Source of the DNA: Artemia franciscana
Taxonomy: Eukaryota > Arthropoda > Branchiopoda > Anostraca > Artemiidae
Direction of reading: 5' to 3'
Assembly (NCBI RefSeq): GCF_032884065.1
Contig: NC_088880.1
Span: 34,536,008 to 34,600,007, forward strand
DNA length: 64,000 nucleotides
The position numbers and the translations under genes were made by a program. The stretch's first letter is position 1, and each line of letters starts with the position of its first letter. Below are positions 22,080 through 34,869 of this stretch, one piece after another. The notes beneath the pieces are model-generated. The model did no database searches, was not told where the DNA came from, and saw only the letters and a list, made by a program, of their open reading frames with translations.

Positions 22080-24490
22080 ACTAAACTCATACTGAGTTGA
22101 AAAGTAACTGTGAAGTAACTTTGTGGACTGGAAAATAACTGGAAAGTAACTGTGAAGTAACTTTGTGGACTGGAAAGTAACTGGAAAGTAACTGTGAAAG
22201 TAACTTGAAAGTGAGTTGGAAGAGTTTTATTGCAGCATAGGGGATCGAGGAGGTTAGAAGTAATTTAGAAGAATTTAACAAACACATAGAATTGAAGTTG
22301 GAAAGTAACTTAGAATTTTGTAACAACACGGGGAATCGAGGAGGCTTAAAGAAATTTAGAAGTATTTAACAAAGACGTAAGGAATTGAAGTTGGAAAGAA
22401 ACTTAGAGTTTTATTGCAATTCGAGGGATCGAGGAGGTTAGAAACAATTTAGAAGTATTTAGCAAAGACACATAGAATTGAAGTTGGAAAGTAACTTAGA
22501 ATTTTATTTCAACACGGGGAATCGAAAAAACTAGAACCAGTTTAGAAGTATTTAAAAAACACACATAGAATGAAGTTGGAAAATAAGTTGGAGTTTTATT
22601 GCACCACAGGGGATCGAGAAGATTAGAACCAGCTTAGTAGTATTTAACAATGACGTATAGAATTGAAGTTGGCAAGTAACTTAGAGTTTTATTGCAACAC
22701 GGGGAATCAAACAAGTTAGAACCAATTTAGAAGTATTTAAAAAACACACATAGAATGAAGTTGGAAAATAAGTTAGAGTTTTATTCCACCACGGGGGATC
22801 GAGAAGATTAGAACCAATTAAGTAGTATTTAACAATGATGTATAGAATTGAAGTTGGCAAGTAACTTAGAGGTTTATTACAACACGGGGAATCAAACAAG
22901 TTAGAAGCAATTTAGAAGTATTTAAAAAACACACAAAATGAAGCTGGAAAGTACTTTAGAGTTTTATTGCAACATGGTGAATCAAGGAGGTTAGCAGCGA
23001 TTTAGAAGTATTTAAAAAACACATATAGAGTTGAAGTTGGACAGAAAACTAGAGTTTTATTGCAACACTGGGGATTGAGGAGGGTAGAAGTAATTAACAA
23101 ACACACATAGAATTAAAGTTGGAAAGTAACTTAGAGTTGTGTAGCATCACGGAGAATCGAAGAGGTTAAAAGCAATTTAGAAGTATTTAACAAACACATA
23201 TAGAATTGCAGTTGGAAAGTAATTTAGAGTTTTATTACAACACGGGGAATCGAGAAGGTTAGAAGCAATTTAGAAGTATTTAACAAACACGTATAGAGTT
23301 CAAGTTGGAAAGTAACTTAGAGTTTTATTGCAGCACGGGGGATCGAGGAGGTTAGAAGTAATTTAGAAGTATTTAACAAACACACAGAAAGGAAGTTGGA
23401 AAGTAACTTAGAATTTTGTAGCAACACGGAGAATCGAGGTGGTTAAAAGCAATTTAGAAGTATTTAACAAAGACAAATAGAATTAGAGTTAGAAAGAAAC
23501 TTAGAGTTTTATTTCAACAAGGGGAATCGAAGAAGCTAGAACCAGTTTAGAAGTATTTAAAAAACACACATAGAATGAAGTTGGAAAGTAAGTTAAGGAT
23601 TTATTGCATCACGGGGGATCAAGGAGGTTAGAACCAATTTAGTAGTATTTAACAATGACATATAAATTTGAAGTTGGCAAGTAACTTAGAGTTTTATTGC
23701 AACACGGGGAATCAAAGAAGTTAAAACCAATTTAGAAGTATTTAAAAACACATATAGGATTGAGGTTTGAAAGTATCTTCGAGTTTTATTGCAACACGGG
23801 GAATCAAAGAAGTTAAAACCAATTTAGAAGTATTTAAAAACACACATACAATGAAGTCGAAAGGTAAGTTAGAGTTTTATTGCGACACGGGAAATCCAGG
23901 AGGTTAGAAGCAATTTAGAAGTATTTAACAAACACATATAGGATTGAGGTTTGAAAGTATCTTCGAGTTTTATTGCAATACGGGGAATCAAGGAGGTTAG
24001 AAGCAATATAGAAGTATTTAACAAACACATATAGGATTGAGGTTGAAAGTATCTTCGAGTTTTATTGTAATACGGGGAATCAAGAAGGTTAGAAGTAATT
24101 TAGAAGTATTTAACAAAGACATATAGAATTGAAGTTGGGAAGTAATTTAGAGTTTTATTGCAACACGGGGAATCGAGGAGGTTAGAAGTAATTTAGAAGT
24201 ATTTAACAATGAGTTTTATTTCAGCACGGGGGATCGAGGAGTTTAGAAGTAATTTAGAAGTATTTAACAATGAGACATAGAATTGAAGTTGAAAAGTAAC
24301 TTGGAGTTTTACTGCAACACGGGGGATCGAGGAGGTTAGAAGCAATTTAGAAGTATTTAAAAATGAATAGAGGTTTGAAAGTAGCTTTGAGTTTTATTGC
24401 AGCACGGGGAATCGAGGAGGTTAGAAGAAATTTAAACTATTTAACAATGATATATGGCATAAAGTTCGAAAGAAATTTAAGAGTTTTATT
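22080..24490. repeat. Satellite array, ~93-bp monomer, about 24 copies
   Basis: After a short lead of smaller repeats (ggaaagtaactgtgaagtaa, 22095-22215), a monomer of about 93 bp repeats to 24490. The anchor gttggaaagtaacttag occurs at 22297, 22390 and 22483, and so on. Conserved internal words are gagttttattgcaacac, ggggaatcgaggaggttaga and atttagaagtatttaaca. Some monomers are shortened or merged near 24200. The array lies in a CaMKII intron and ends next to a (TA)n run. Short minus-strand frames across it are artefacts. Confidence 0.93.
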
Positions 24491-24520
24491 GTAATACATG
24501 AAATCAATATATATTATATT

Positions 24521-24666
<146 letters not shown>

Positions 24667-24724
24667 GATTTAAGACGGATATGGAACCCAAATAAGAAAC
24701 AAAAAATAAATTAAGTCAACTCAC

Positions 24725-24839
24725 TTGTCAACATATTGAGTCAACCTCGTATAAGCTATATAAGCGGCATCTTCTCCAAGTAGATGAACGTGTGGGTTCA
24801 AGATGTGAGTATTCATCACTTTACCATCACTTCCTGAAG
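24725..24839 (-). CDS. CaMKII: CaMKII hub domain, penultimate coding exon
   Basis: Minus-strand exon between catttctccag and gtgagt. Two leading bases complete an Ala codon begun by the previous exon. It then encodes [20 protein letters not shown] and [17 protein letters not shown], and the final AA starts a Lys codon. The run N-P-H-V-H-x-x-G-E-D-A-A-x-I-A-Y-x-R-L-T-Q-Y is a hallmark of the CaMKII association domain. Length is 2 + 37 codons + 2 = 115, so phases agree on both sides. In the hub this segment forms part of the beta-sheet and the inter-subunit interface. The Ser-Gly-Ser-Asp-Gly start, where other CaMKIIs have a variable loop, is the least conserved part. Confidence 0.93.
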
Positions 24840-25689
24840 CTGGAGAAATGAAATGCATCAGTTTAGAAATTCACTTCTTAGAATTAAAAGAAACATATCA
24901 AAATCGGTCTCTTATAATAGAAAGCCAAAAGCTTCATATGCATATTTCAACAGAAGGAGGGACAACTTACACTGTTAAAATCAAAATAATTCTACAATTT
25001 TCAATCCTCGTGTCCGGAGGGTGAAAAGTCTGGACATTACCATCGACGGACATGGACTTGGACATGGGCGTGACATTCAACGGACATGGACAATTCCCTC
25101 AGTACCAGTGTCTAATTAAACTTAGCACAAATCCAAGTCAAAAAAGGATATTAAATTTGTATGTTCGGGGGAACTTAACGGTAGGTTTCAAACCCGTACC
25201 CTTTACTCGTGAACATTCTCTTCAATATCAGCTTACTGAGCAATAATGTGTGTTTTTCCGAAAGTGTGTTTCAGGAAATTCGACTTAATAATTGTTTTAA
25301 ATCAAATAATAAGTATATACCCTCAAAATTCAGTGTAAATGAGGCAGACATAATCTCAAGCTGAGCAAGGTCAGCTTAGGATTGTGTTTACAAATTAAAC
25401 AGCTTAGGTTTGTTGGCTGTTTTTACTCCTCAATATTTTAGTGTCTAAAACACCTACCATCTAATAGCACCTATCTAAAAAATTTGATACGTCCAGGGCC
25501 CCTAATTTTTGATGATGCTCAAAAACGATTTAAGGGTAAAATCGAATAACAGATTCTTTTCTCAATCAGTTGGATAATAATTAAATACACGACTAATGAT
25601 TGTTTTATCGCAGACACTCTTAATTATGACAATATTATATCTAATTATGATTTTTAGTTACCCGTTTGACTGACCGTGTGCCAATCAAC

Positions 25690-26010
25690 AACCTGCACAG
25701 CGGTTCATACCCACTTTCTATGGCTATGATCCAAATGGTCTAGATGGCTAGGACACACTTTACAAACGAAGAATGGCATATTGCCAAAGATTGTGCTTTT
25801 TCGTCATCCACCTGAGGCCAAAGCAGGTCTTCCGTCTAGGGCCAAAGAGGGAGAAAAGGGGTCCGTAGGGAAGATTTTAAGGAAATTGTAGCTTCATACA
25901 CGGGGTTATAAGTGAAGCTTTGAATGAGTTGGGGTGGAGAAGTCAATGCAACTGTGTCGGCCTCAGGTGTCTTGGTGCCACAGTATGTTGGTGGTTGGTA
26001 ATATTAATAT
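25690..26010 (+). pseudogene. LINE ORF2 C-terminal tail fragment (plus strand)
   Basis: The broken translation includes KRRMAYCQRLCFF, then ALNELGWRSQCNCVGLRCLG. This is the same ending as in the tail at 34870-35400, where it reads REALNR-GWSRSVYSCVGF across a stop. Stops and frameshifts are frequent. Only the extreme C-terminus remains. Confidence 0.55.
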
Positions 26011-26403
26011 TTTGGTTCTATTCAATTTAACAGAATTTTCAGTATTGACACTCTGTTGTTTATATGTGTCTATTTAGTTGCTTAATATGTACAAACGTGT
26101 CGCAACTACAGTTGCTCATTCTAAGCAAAACAAATTACTTTACAAAAAGCTAAGAATTCTACAGTTGTTATTTTTGGATGTTTTGCTTTGCAGGAGCTTG
26201 AGAAATTAACATGGAATACAGTTTAATATGAGAGAAAATTGTGACAAAATTGTATGAGTAGTTAAAATAAATTCACAATATAAAGCATACATAATCAGCA
26301 TTGTCAAGACACCTCTAAAGACCCCATAAATAGCAAATGATTCAAGCCTGAATGATGCAAACAATCACACATGCATACTGTTAATATTTATGCACTGAAA
26401 TTT

Positions 26404-27060
26404 CCATTCGTTTATTTCATTTCATTTACTTAAGACTATAGAATCTAGCCCTAATACAACGATATACAAAAAATAGTAAAACGAAATAGGACATACAAAC
26501 GGCGGATATTGCAGCCCCAAAACGGCGGATATTGCAGCCCCAGGAGCTGAGTTTGTATGGGAATTAATCACTTCAACAACATTACAAACACGGGCAAAAC
26601 AACAACTAATATAAAATACATAACAGAAAAGTGGCAAATCTTACAGGCGAAAATCAAAAATACAGACAAAGATTAAGATTCGGAAATCTTACTCCAGCTC
26701 AAAAAAACCTAGCAGATTTAAATTATATGGGAAAAAACTTCTCACACGTTATATTGGAGTAAAGAGAATTCCATAGCTTAGTGGCTAGATAAACTGGGGA
26801 ACGCTGGGAAAAAGCGATTCGAAACAGTGAAAGTTCGATGGATAGATGGGACTTACGGAGGGACAGGGTAAGATTTGAAGAAGGAGCTTTTTCGAGAATC
26901 TACATAGGCCTGTAGGAAGGGAACAATGCAACAATTTATTAGCAAGGAGGAGAAATTTCATTTTTTACCAAGGAGTTCAATTTTTTAATACCAGTATTAT
27001 TATGCAAATCAAGAGAGGGGTACCTTGGAGGAAAGCCAAACACAGCTTTACAAAAACTAA
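26404..27060 (-). pseudogene. CR1-like LINE 3' end: C-terminus and 3' UTR
   Basis: From 27058 downward the minus strand reads CKAVFGFPPRYPSLDL, HNNTGIKKLNSLVKNE and, further on, SQRSPVYLATKLWNSLYSNI. This is the usual end of CR1/Jockey-type ORF2 (the SxxxxGPxLWNSLP-like block). An untranslated tail follows, with an AATAAA at about 26413-26408. It includes a 21-bp tandem duplication, acggcggatattgcagcccc, near 26500-26542. It abuts a different LINE at 27085, so two elements sit end to end on the same strand. Confidence 0.7.
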
Positions 27061-27084
27061 ACTAAGACAATATGTTCTTATAGC

Positions 27085-28741
27085 CGATACATAGGTAGAT
27101 ACTTTATTTCGTGATTAAACCAAAAACAGGTATTTCACAAAAAAAACAAGTACACACTACACAAAAAAGAAAAAGAAAAAAAGAATACACACTATCTAAA
27201 ACAAAACATAAACACTAACAAAAAGTCAAGTTTATTCGTGCGGGATACAACTCTGTTTACAATATTCCGAACTCTATTATTTCTAATTATCAGCGATAAA
27301 GGAAACTTCATCCTTATTTCATATTCACTTAATTTGAACTCCATTACTATAGGTGGTCAACAATAAACAGGTCAATATAATAGAAGATGATTACATGTTT
27401 TCATTAGACCGCACAAGCACAATGAAGAATCAGTTTTCCCAATCCTATTTAAAAAATTAAGCAATATGATATGCCCTGTAATAAGCTGTGTTAATCTGCT
27501 ATTTGGATGGATTTTTGATGCAGACACAAGGTCATCTTTATTTTCAAAAAAGTTGACCGGCTATGTGCTAACAGAAATTTTTAACTCATCAAACCATTTT
27601 ACATACAAAAACTCATTTAAAGATTTACGGTCTAAATGAAAGGGCTGAGATGCACTAAAGTCATTAAAGGAAGGAGCCAAAAAATTTTCAATAATTTGGT
27701 CAGTATAATGGCTATGATGTGCCGAATAGCTAATTCCACTCACGGTAGGACTAAAAACCCTCGGCCAATTTTAAGGTCGACCATGTTTCCCGTATTTTAA
27801 TATACTTGATTCCAATGCTCTGAAATCCATTGGAAACACTCCTGTGAGAGCGATTACCACATGCGTTTGAGCTGTGTTAAAAAATTGAGAAATTATGATC
27901 ATAGAAGATCTTTGAGCCGACCGTAGATCTCTACGCCATTCACTGAATGTTTTTTTTCTCACTGCAGAGATCCAAATATGACACACATATAAAATATGGC
28001 TTTCGATTACTGGTTTATATAGCATCCTCAATGATTCAGGTATCAAGTACTCTTGGTGACCGTTAAAAAATGAGCAGAATATTGTTTTGCAGAGTTAAAT
28101 TTATGTCTAACATGGTCAGTCCATAATAATTTTCTATCAAGAATAACACCCAAATATTTAAACTTATTTTTAACAGGTATCTCAATACCATCATAAATTA
28201 GCCTTACTGTCGGAAGCTGATGCTTCCTTTAGAATAAAATTGCTTCTCTCTTGGATTTGTCAAACACAAGCTTAATATCTACTGACCAAATTTGGAAAAA
28301 CGAAAATACCCTTGATGACAAGGATTCTAAAGTTGCTATTTTACTTGATGTGATAATCGCAAAAACATCATCAGCATATGCCTGAATTTTTACATTAGAA
28401 ATGTTTAGGTCTTGAAGATCATTTATATTAATCAACCATAACAAGGGGGATAACATTCCACCTTGAGGACATGATCGCTCTAAAATGCATAAATATTCAA
28501 CCTTATTCGTAACAACTCTATCTGAAAAGTGACTATAAATTCAATTTAAAAGCCAGCCTTTAGCTTTTTCAGCATTCTAGGGTACCACGCGGCGTCAAAT
28601 GGGTCTTTTATAGAAAACAAAATATGCATAAAGAAAAGATTTTTTCTGCATGTTTTCCTCCACCGTGGTAACAATACTATCAATTGCATCAATAGTACTT
28701 TTCCCACTACGGAAGCCAAACTGCAGGGAGCGAAAGAAAGC
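27085..28741 (-). pseudogene. R1-like LINE: reverse transcriptase to 3' end
   Basis: 28741-28546 gives GKSTIDAIDSIVTTVEE-like sequence after frame correction, then FSIKDPFDAAWYPRML. Next come SCPQGGMLSPLLWLININDL and IQAYADDVFAII (28456-28229), where YADD is the catalytic pair. KPVIESHILYVCHIW and RSAQRSSMIIISQFFNTAQT follow (28046-27771), then a C-terminal segment at 27743-27561. CPQGG-x-LSPLLW with YADD resembles the R1/LOA group. Several frameshifts separate the blocks, and the endonuclease is absent (5' truncation at 28741). The minus-strand end near 27085 has cgaaataaagtatctac, a plausible 3' terminus. It lies within a CaMKII intron in gene orientation. Confidence 0.85.
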
Positions 28742-29520
28742 CGACATATCCTAAGCACAATAATTCTCGTTTTGGTAAACCCAGATTCATCAAAAAATAT
28801 TGACCAAGGTCTTTGTTTGGCCGTTACATTTGCTTGTTAAGCATTTTTGGTCAGGAGCTATATTTGACGGCATATTTTCTGTTACAGAGTTTGTTCAAGC
28901 GTTTCTTTTTATTATTTTTTTTTTTTTTTTTTTCACAGCAACATTTGTCAATACTTTTTTGCCAAAGGCTTTAGAAGGGTTTTTATAACGTATTATTAAC
29001 CATTTTAACGCGAATTACTCATATTTATGCATAGAAACTGCCGTAAAAACTAAATTAAAGCAATATTGTCCAATAACCGACATATCTTAAGCCAGTCCTG
29101 ATTCGTCAAAAATTTTGACCAAAGTCCTTTTGGCCGTGACTTTTTTTTGTCAAGCAGTTTTTGCTCAAGAGCTATTTTAATAGGGTAATTTTTGGTCACA
29201 GCGTTTTGTTCAAGAGTTTTTTTCTTCAAAGCACTCCTGTCAATACTTTTTATAGCTAAGACATTATAAAGGTTTTGTTTTTAACGTATTACTTATAAAA
29301 TGATTTTGTGAAGGCTTGGATGTAAAAATGTTTTACTCAAGCGCAGTAATTCCCGTTTTAGTAAAACATCTTTTGGTAAAGCCCAGCAATGTCAAGGATT
29401 TTTCCAAGGTCTATTTGATCGTGGTATTTTTCGTCCAGTATTTTTGGTCAAGAGTAACTTCTGTCAAAGTCGATTTTAAGCTACAGTGAGTTTTTTTCCA
29501 AGGGCTTCTTTTTCCTTTTC
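28742..29520. repeat. ~300-bp diverged tandem repeat, about 2.6 units
   Basis: The unit contains gacatatcytaagc, a tgaccaagg/tgaccaaag word, ttggccgt and ttttggtcaagagct. It recurs from about 28742, 29076 and 29341. The first unit starts exactly where the truncated LINE ends. T-rich and non-coding. Confidence 0.7.
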
Positions 29521-30134
29521 TTCTTTGTTTCAAGGCAGTTTAGAAGTCCAACACCAAACAATAGATGGCAAACCCAGTGGCAGTTCACCAGTGGCAGAAT
29601 TACGGCCAAGATAGACAGATTATGTAAGAGGCAAAACTGGCATAGCTTTTCAGAGTTGTATAAAAATGATTCTTTTCATCTCTTGATGATCACATCTATT
29701 AGCCATCCTAGGGCAGAACTAAGGTAGATAGGTATACACTAAGGGTAATTCAAATAGTATCATCAAATGGTCTACTCTGGGCCACTTGAAAGGTAATTGG
29801 AGAGAAAAAAAGATTCACATATTTATGACCGACCACGTTCGAGTTCGTTGATTTTTGAATTGTCAACTTGGTGGAAGTTGTGAAAGACTTGAGAGCCTAT
29901 AAAATTTACAGGCTAAATTTCAACAAAACTATCATTTATTAACAAAATATTTTAAACTTGAAAATCAATTAATAAGTTGTGTTTTTTATTTTTAATCTGT
30001 TATTTAAAGCATTGAATTATTATTAATTATTTTATCTATTATTATAAATATAATTTTTTATTTTTCTTTCATTTCTGATATTTATCTTTTTTTATTAATT
30101 AATAAATAACTTATTAATTATTTTCATTTAATAA
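29521..30134. other. Unassigned AT-rich intronic DNA
   Basis: Low-complexity TTAATTAATAA words near 29990-30130; no gene seen. Confidence 0.5.
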
Positions 30135-30290
30135 CTTAGGCCTTTACTTTATTTTAATAGAAATAAAAATTCAAAAAATTTCAAAATGATTATAACTGTT
30201 AGAATATTTATTTGAAATTTTGCACCCCTAAACTTTTGTGTTTGGGGCTAAGACCCCCTCTCCTCCCTTCCCCCTAAGACAGTTTCTGTA
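30135..30290. repeat. Dispersed repeat family R-A, copy 2 (partial)
   Basis: Shares ctttactttattttaatag, the aaaattcaaaa stretch and tcaaaatgattataactgtt with copies at 3770-4010 and 38660-38890. Confidence 0.5.
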
Positions 30291-30678
30291 TATACCTTTT
30301 CTTTTTTCAATCTAAAAATGGCTTTTATAGAACTTGTCGCGCAGGATTGATTGGTATATATGATGGTGTTGTATCTCTTATGTTTATGTATAACATTTTA
30401 CTTTAATATTTTAACTTTACATAGTATCTTCTGTTTTACCAGACTTACCAAACTACGTTTTTAAGAGCCAATCAGAAGCTGACATTTCCAGCAGACTCAT
30501 CACTCATGCCAACCTCATTATTAGTATTTACCTTTGATGCTGTTTTAATATATCTGACAAATCTTCCGTTTTTTTAAGCAGGGGCCAAAACTGACGACCC
30601 TCAACCCAGGTGGTTCTTGAAGAAGATGTGGAGTAACTTATGTGTACCGAAATTTCGCGAGTCTTCCAACCGTACCAA

Positions 30679-32515
30679 ACAGTTCGTGGTACCGAACTGT
30701 AAGTAGGGAGAAACTTGGCTCAATAGTAACCGAAACGCTAAAAGACGGAATTTCAATATCAATAGGTGCATCAAAAGAATCAGTTTATTATGTTGAATCC
30801 AAATATATGAGATTCGTCAAGTTTAGTGTTATCTATCAAAATTTACGAGCCTAAGAAAATTTGCCTGATTCGTGAAATAGGGGGGAAAACATCCTCTAAA
30901 GTTCAAGGAATCTTAATGAAAATGATATCATCATATTCAGTGTACCAGAGAACCCTACTGAAGAAGTTTCAAGCTCTTATATACAAAAATGTGGAATTTT
31001 ACCATTTTTGCCAGAAGACAGATCACGGATGCGTGCTTTTTTTCCCTAGGGGGTGATCATATTGAAATAATAGTCATGGAAGATTGGAAGAGGTTGCATC
31101 TGAACAGAAATTAAAAGTTCTAGTGTACTTTTTCAGTGAACAAAAGGAATGGAGGACAACCGACTCCCCTCCCACGCCCATTTTTTCACCAAAGTTTTCT
31201 GATCAAAAGTTTGAGATAGCCATTTTGTTCAGTATAGTTGAAAGAGCAAATAACTATATCTTTAGGTTTAAAACGACCCTCCACAGTCCATGAGGAGGGG
31301 CCTGTAACTTATAAAATTTGCCCGTTGTTTACGTTAGTATTTGTTATTGGGAAGTATACCAAATTTTTTTTTTTGTGGGAGGGCGGGTGTGCTTGAGGTG
31401 ATTTCTCTAGGGAGAGTCTTCTTTAGGGAGATTCCCAGGGTGGATTTTCCAGGAGAAATGTTACACGGAAGGGATTTGACAAAATTACTATTCGAAATTC
31501 TTTTTAATTGTCTTATAATCTCTTTGCCAAATTTTACATGTGAAGATATTCCCGGGGAATTTATCCGAGGGCTATTATCCGCTTGTTTTTATTTCTCGGA
31601 AATAAGTTCCACGGAAGGGGGCATTACTAGAGTTATCGAAAAACCGATTAACGATTAAAGTCTTATTCAAATGAACGAATGTTAAGGAGAAGTATTCAGG
31701 CTGAATCGTCCGCAAGCACAATTATGGGGGAGGGATTTTCAGCGAAGATAGAACTGTCTGGAGGGAATATGACGAGGGAGGGGGGTCCATTTTACTTTGG
31801 ATTAAAATTTTCAAGGAGTTTCCGTGAGGATAGGGGGCATATTTCATGGAGGGTGAGGCATATTTACCTGCATTCTTTGAAAAACAATCGAAATTAGATT
31901 TTTTAAAACAAGTTTTTCTTTACTGAAAGTAAGGAGTAACATTAAAAATCAAAAGGAACAGAAAATATTCAATATACGAAGGGTTACTCTCTCCTCAATA
32001 CCTTGCTGTTTACGCTAAAGATTGACAGTTTGTCCCAATTTTTTAAGAATGGCTACTGGAATACGGGGGCTGTTTAAGTAGAATAGGACGCTTTTTAAAA
32101 GTGCTAACAGCTTTAGCGTACAGAGCAAGGTACCAAGGAGGGGGCAACGTTTAACATACGGAATAAATCTGGCAAAATTAACATGCAAGCTTCTTTTTAA
32201 ATTTTAAATATTTTAATTTTAAAAAAAACTATTTTTTTTAAACTGTAAGTAAGGAGCGACATTAAAACTTAAAAAGAGCAGAAATTATTCCATATATGAA
32301 AGGGCCTGTCCCTCCACAACGCCTCGCTCTTTACGCTAAAGTTTGACTCCTTGTCCCAACTCTACTTTCTAAAACAATGGAAAAAATTAAGCGTAAAGAG
32401 CGGGGCGTTGAGTACGGGACAGCCTCTTTCACATATGGAATAATTTCTGCTTGTTTTAAGTTTTCATGTCTCTCCTTAATTTCAGTTAAACAAACTTGTT
32501 TTATTCTATTTAATC
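30679..32515. mobile_element. Foldback element, copy 2 (left arm and one inner hairpin)
   Basis: Opens with acagttcgtggtaccgaact, the same terminal hairpin as copy 1 but diverged, then follows the left arm of copy 1 in order. At 31985-32130 it has the small arm hairpin. At about 32235-32515 it has one inner hairpin built on gtaaggagcgacattaaaac and ending gtttaaacttgttttatt-like. The right arm is missing; a LINE fragment starts at 32517. Frames at 30642-31897 are shadows of the non-coding arm. Confidence 0.8.
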
Positions 32516-32516
32516 C

Positions 32517-34389
32517 TGGTGAAACTGAAGGTTCCATACCATCTGCTACAGCCAAGTATCAACCTAAGAGAAAATGGATTAAGGTTACAACTACACCTAT
32601 ACTGTGAGCAAACAATCCATGCACTGAAACATACTGGTAAGGCGGTGACTCCAGTGAGGTGGACACGTTGCAGTAATGAGAAACCCGGTGGTCTAGTAAC
32701 CCAGTCCTAGTGTTGATCTGTGCTGGGGCGATGGGCGGTTTCGGCTTTATTCAAATTTATTCTAAGAGAATATTTAGGAATGCTCTACAGGAGCATATAG
32801 TGGAGGTTAAGTCAGTTAAACTGAAAAGATTGTAAATTACCCTAATAATCTCTAGAAATCTCGTCCTCGTCCTGGGAAGCAGAAACATGAGGGCCCCGAT
32901 AACATCCCAGAGTCTGAGTGGGTTACCCCTTTCAAAAGTCACTATGTAAGCCTAATAGCAGTTTCGAAAGTTCTTTCGATAGTGAGATAGCTTCGTTGCT
33001 TGAATTCGATTCAGAAACCAAATTCTATTTTGATTACACCGACTGCTATTAAGGAGGCTGTGTTGAAGCTGAGAAAGAAGAAATTCGGCAGATGCTGACA
33101 GTATTTGTGCTGAGCATCTTATCGTTATCGGCGCAAGTGACCTTCTCTATAAGCACCTTGCATTACCTTTCCAAATGATTTTTAACGCTAGTGTCGTTCA
33201 GGATAGTTTATGCATTCGAGTGGTAACTCTGAAAAAGAAAAAAAAATCACCATATTCATTGTGTAGGCCAGTGACTTTATCAAGCATTTTTGCAAAAATA
33301 TTTAAGCTTCTGATTGCTGACCCATTTAAAAGAAAAGTGAATTATGCCTCTATTCCAGTTCGGGTTCCAGTCGGTTTTAGGTTGCTATCATGCCCTTAGA
33401 AGTTTTGGTAATATACTCAGAGATACAAAAGTATCTGGGAACACTCTTTGCTTTTGGTTCCCTTATCCACGCGCAGACCATGTTGAAGTTGCATAGCTGT
33501 GGTATTAGTCTCGATGTAATTTTCGAATTACATTATTTGTATAGGCATCTAAAAGTTTGTTTGCAGTTGAGAAAAGTAATTTCGGATAGAGAGCTCCCTA
33601 TATTCGTCAGAATAAAGCAAAGAGCCATCCCGTCCCCGATTATCAACAACAACGCGTCTCTTCCTGCGCAGATGGTCCTACTTATTAGTTGCATTTCAAA
33701 AGGGTTAGATACATCAGTGCTTTGTTATGCGGACGATCTGTTAAATCTCCGCAAGTCAATAGCTAGTCTTCAATGGAGTTTCGATAACCTATCTGTAAAA
33801 TATCTACAAATAGGACTAAGCATTAATGCTGTGAAGTCCCAAGTCCTCTTCTTTAATTTACACGGTAGTTTTGTGTCCGATAGTTTCTATCTAGGTGATA
33901 GTGAGGTGGCACCGACCACTTTACTCACATATTTAGGTCTCCCGATTGGGTCTTTGCTTAATCTGGAGCCTAATCTAGAATGGAAAGCCCTTTCTCGAAT
34001 ATATAATAGTGTAGCTCTCTCGCATATTCTATATTTGACCCATTTTGGGACATTTCTACGACATCTGATAGGCGGAAGTTGCAAAAGTGTTATTTTAAGC
34101 AAGCGAAGTTTTTGCTTCAGGCCCCTCGGTGTCTTAAGAAGAGGTATACTGTTAACCGTTTCGGTGTGGTGGAACCGCTTAAGACCGGGGATGAACAGTT
34201 TCAGAAACTGAGTAACCAGCCCTCTTCTCACCCGTGGAAGGCCACGCTAATTTAGTTATAGTGTTATTCGCAATTTGTTTTGTGTAATTTGCTTTATGTC
34301 GTGCTGGTTTTGTTTTCCTTCTTTTTCTTTTAGTGTAATCCATCGTCTTCTTATTTTCTTGATCTTAGATAGGTAATAAAGAAAATTCA
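32517..34389 (+). pseudogene. LINE: ORF2 linker, reverse transcriptase and 3' end
   Basis: 32517-33030 gives linker-like pieces in broken frames (ENGLRLQLHLY, ISSSSWEAET). 33030-33240 reads ITPTAIKEAVLKLRKKK, then after one frameshift near 33090 ADADSICAEHLI and DLLYKHLALPFQMIFN. 33175-33399 has SLCRPVTLSSIFAKIFKLLI and VPVGFRLL, the YRP(I/V)-x-L-x-S and xxQFGFR positions. 33390-34211 (273 codons) has TSVLCYADDLLNLRKS with the catalytic YADD, INAVKSQVLFF, and LSHILYLTHFGT. The usual PQGxxLSP block is eroded (RAIPSPIINNNA). A presumptive 3' UTR continues to taataaagaaaattcattca near 34389. CR1/L2-like by layout; broken. Confidence 0.8.
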
Positions 34390-34869
34390 TTCAGTTTTGG
34401 CCAGAAATGTGAGGGTTGACTTAAGTTTATATTGTGTTAAAGTAGCTGAAGGGAGTATCTTAAGGGAGGCCATTTTTGTATACTATATTTCTTATGTCAT
34501 CAAACAGTGTATCTGCATGAAAATTCCTAATCCACATTTTAGAAACAGTGTATATATAGCAAAGCCAATTTTCTTGAGAGATCAGCATATGCAAAATAAT
34601 CAGCTTGAATTCAATCAGCATAAATAACTAACATACAATTACTATTCATTTACACTTCATTTGAAGCCTGGTAAGTCCGGCTTTCACCCAAAATGTTAAC
34701 ACTATCATGAAAAATTTTGAAATTTTTTTGAAAATCTGAGGGTTGTAAGGAAGACAAGTATCAAAGCTTTTAGTGCCACAAACAACAAAGCTCAGTGTGA
34801 TTTCATTAAAAAAAGATTAAAAACTAATAAAATTGAATATCTGACACATTTAGTCTGCCATGTTGTAGG

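Noticed and set aside
22087-22899. Minus-strand frames of 72-80 codons.
   Set aside because: Produced by the 93-bp satellite array.
30642-31897. Several plus-strand frames of 69-105 codons.
   Set aside because: They lie in the non-coding arm of the foldback element, and equivalent frames are not conserved in copies 1 and 3.
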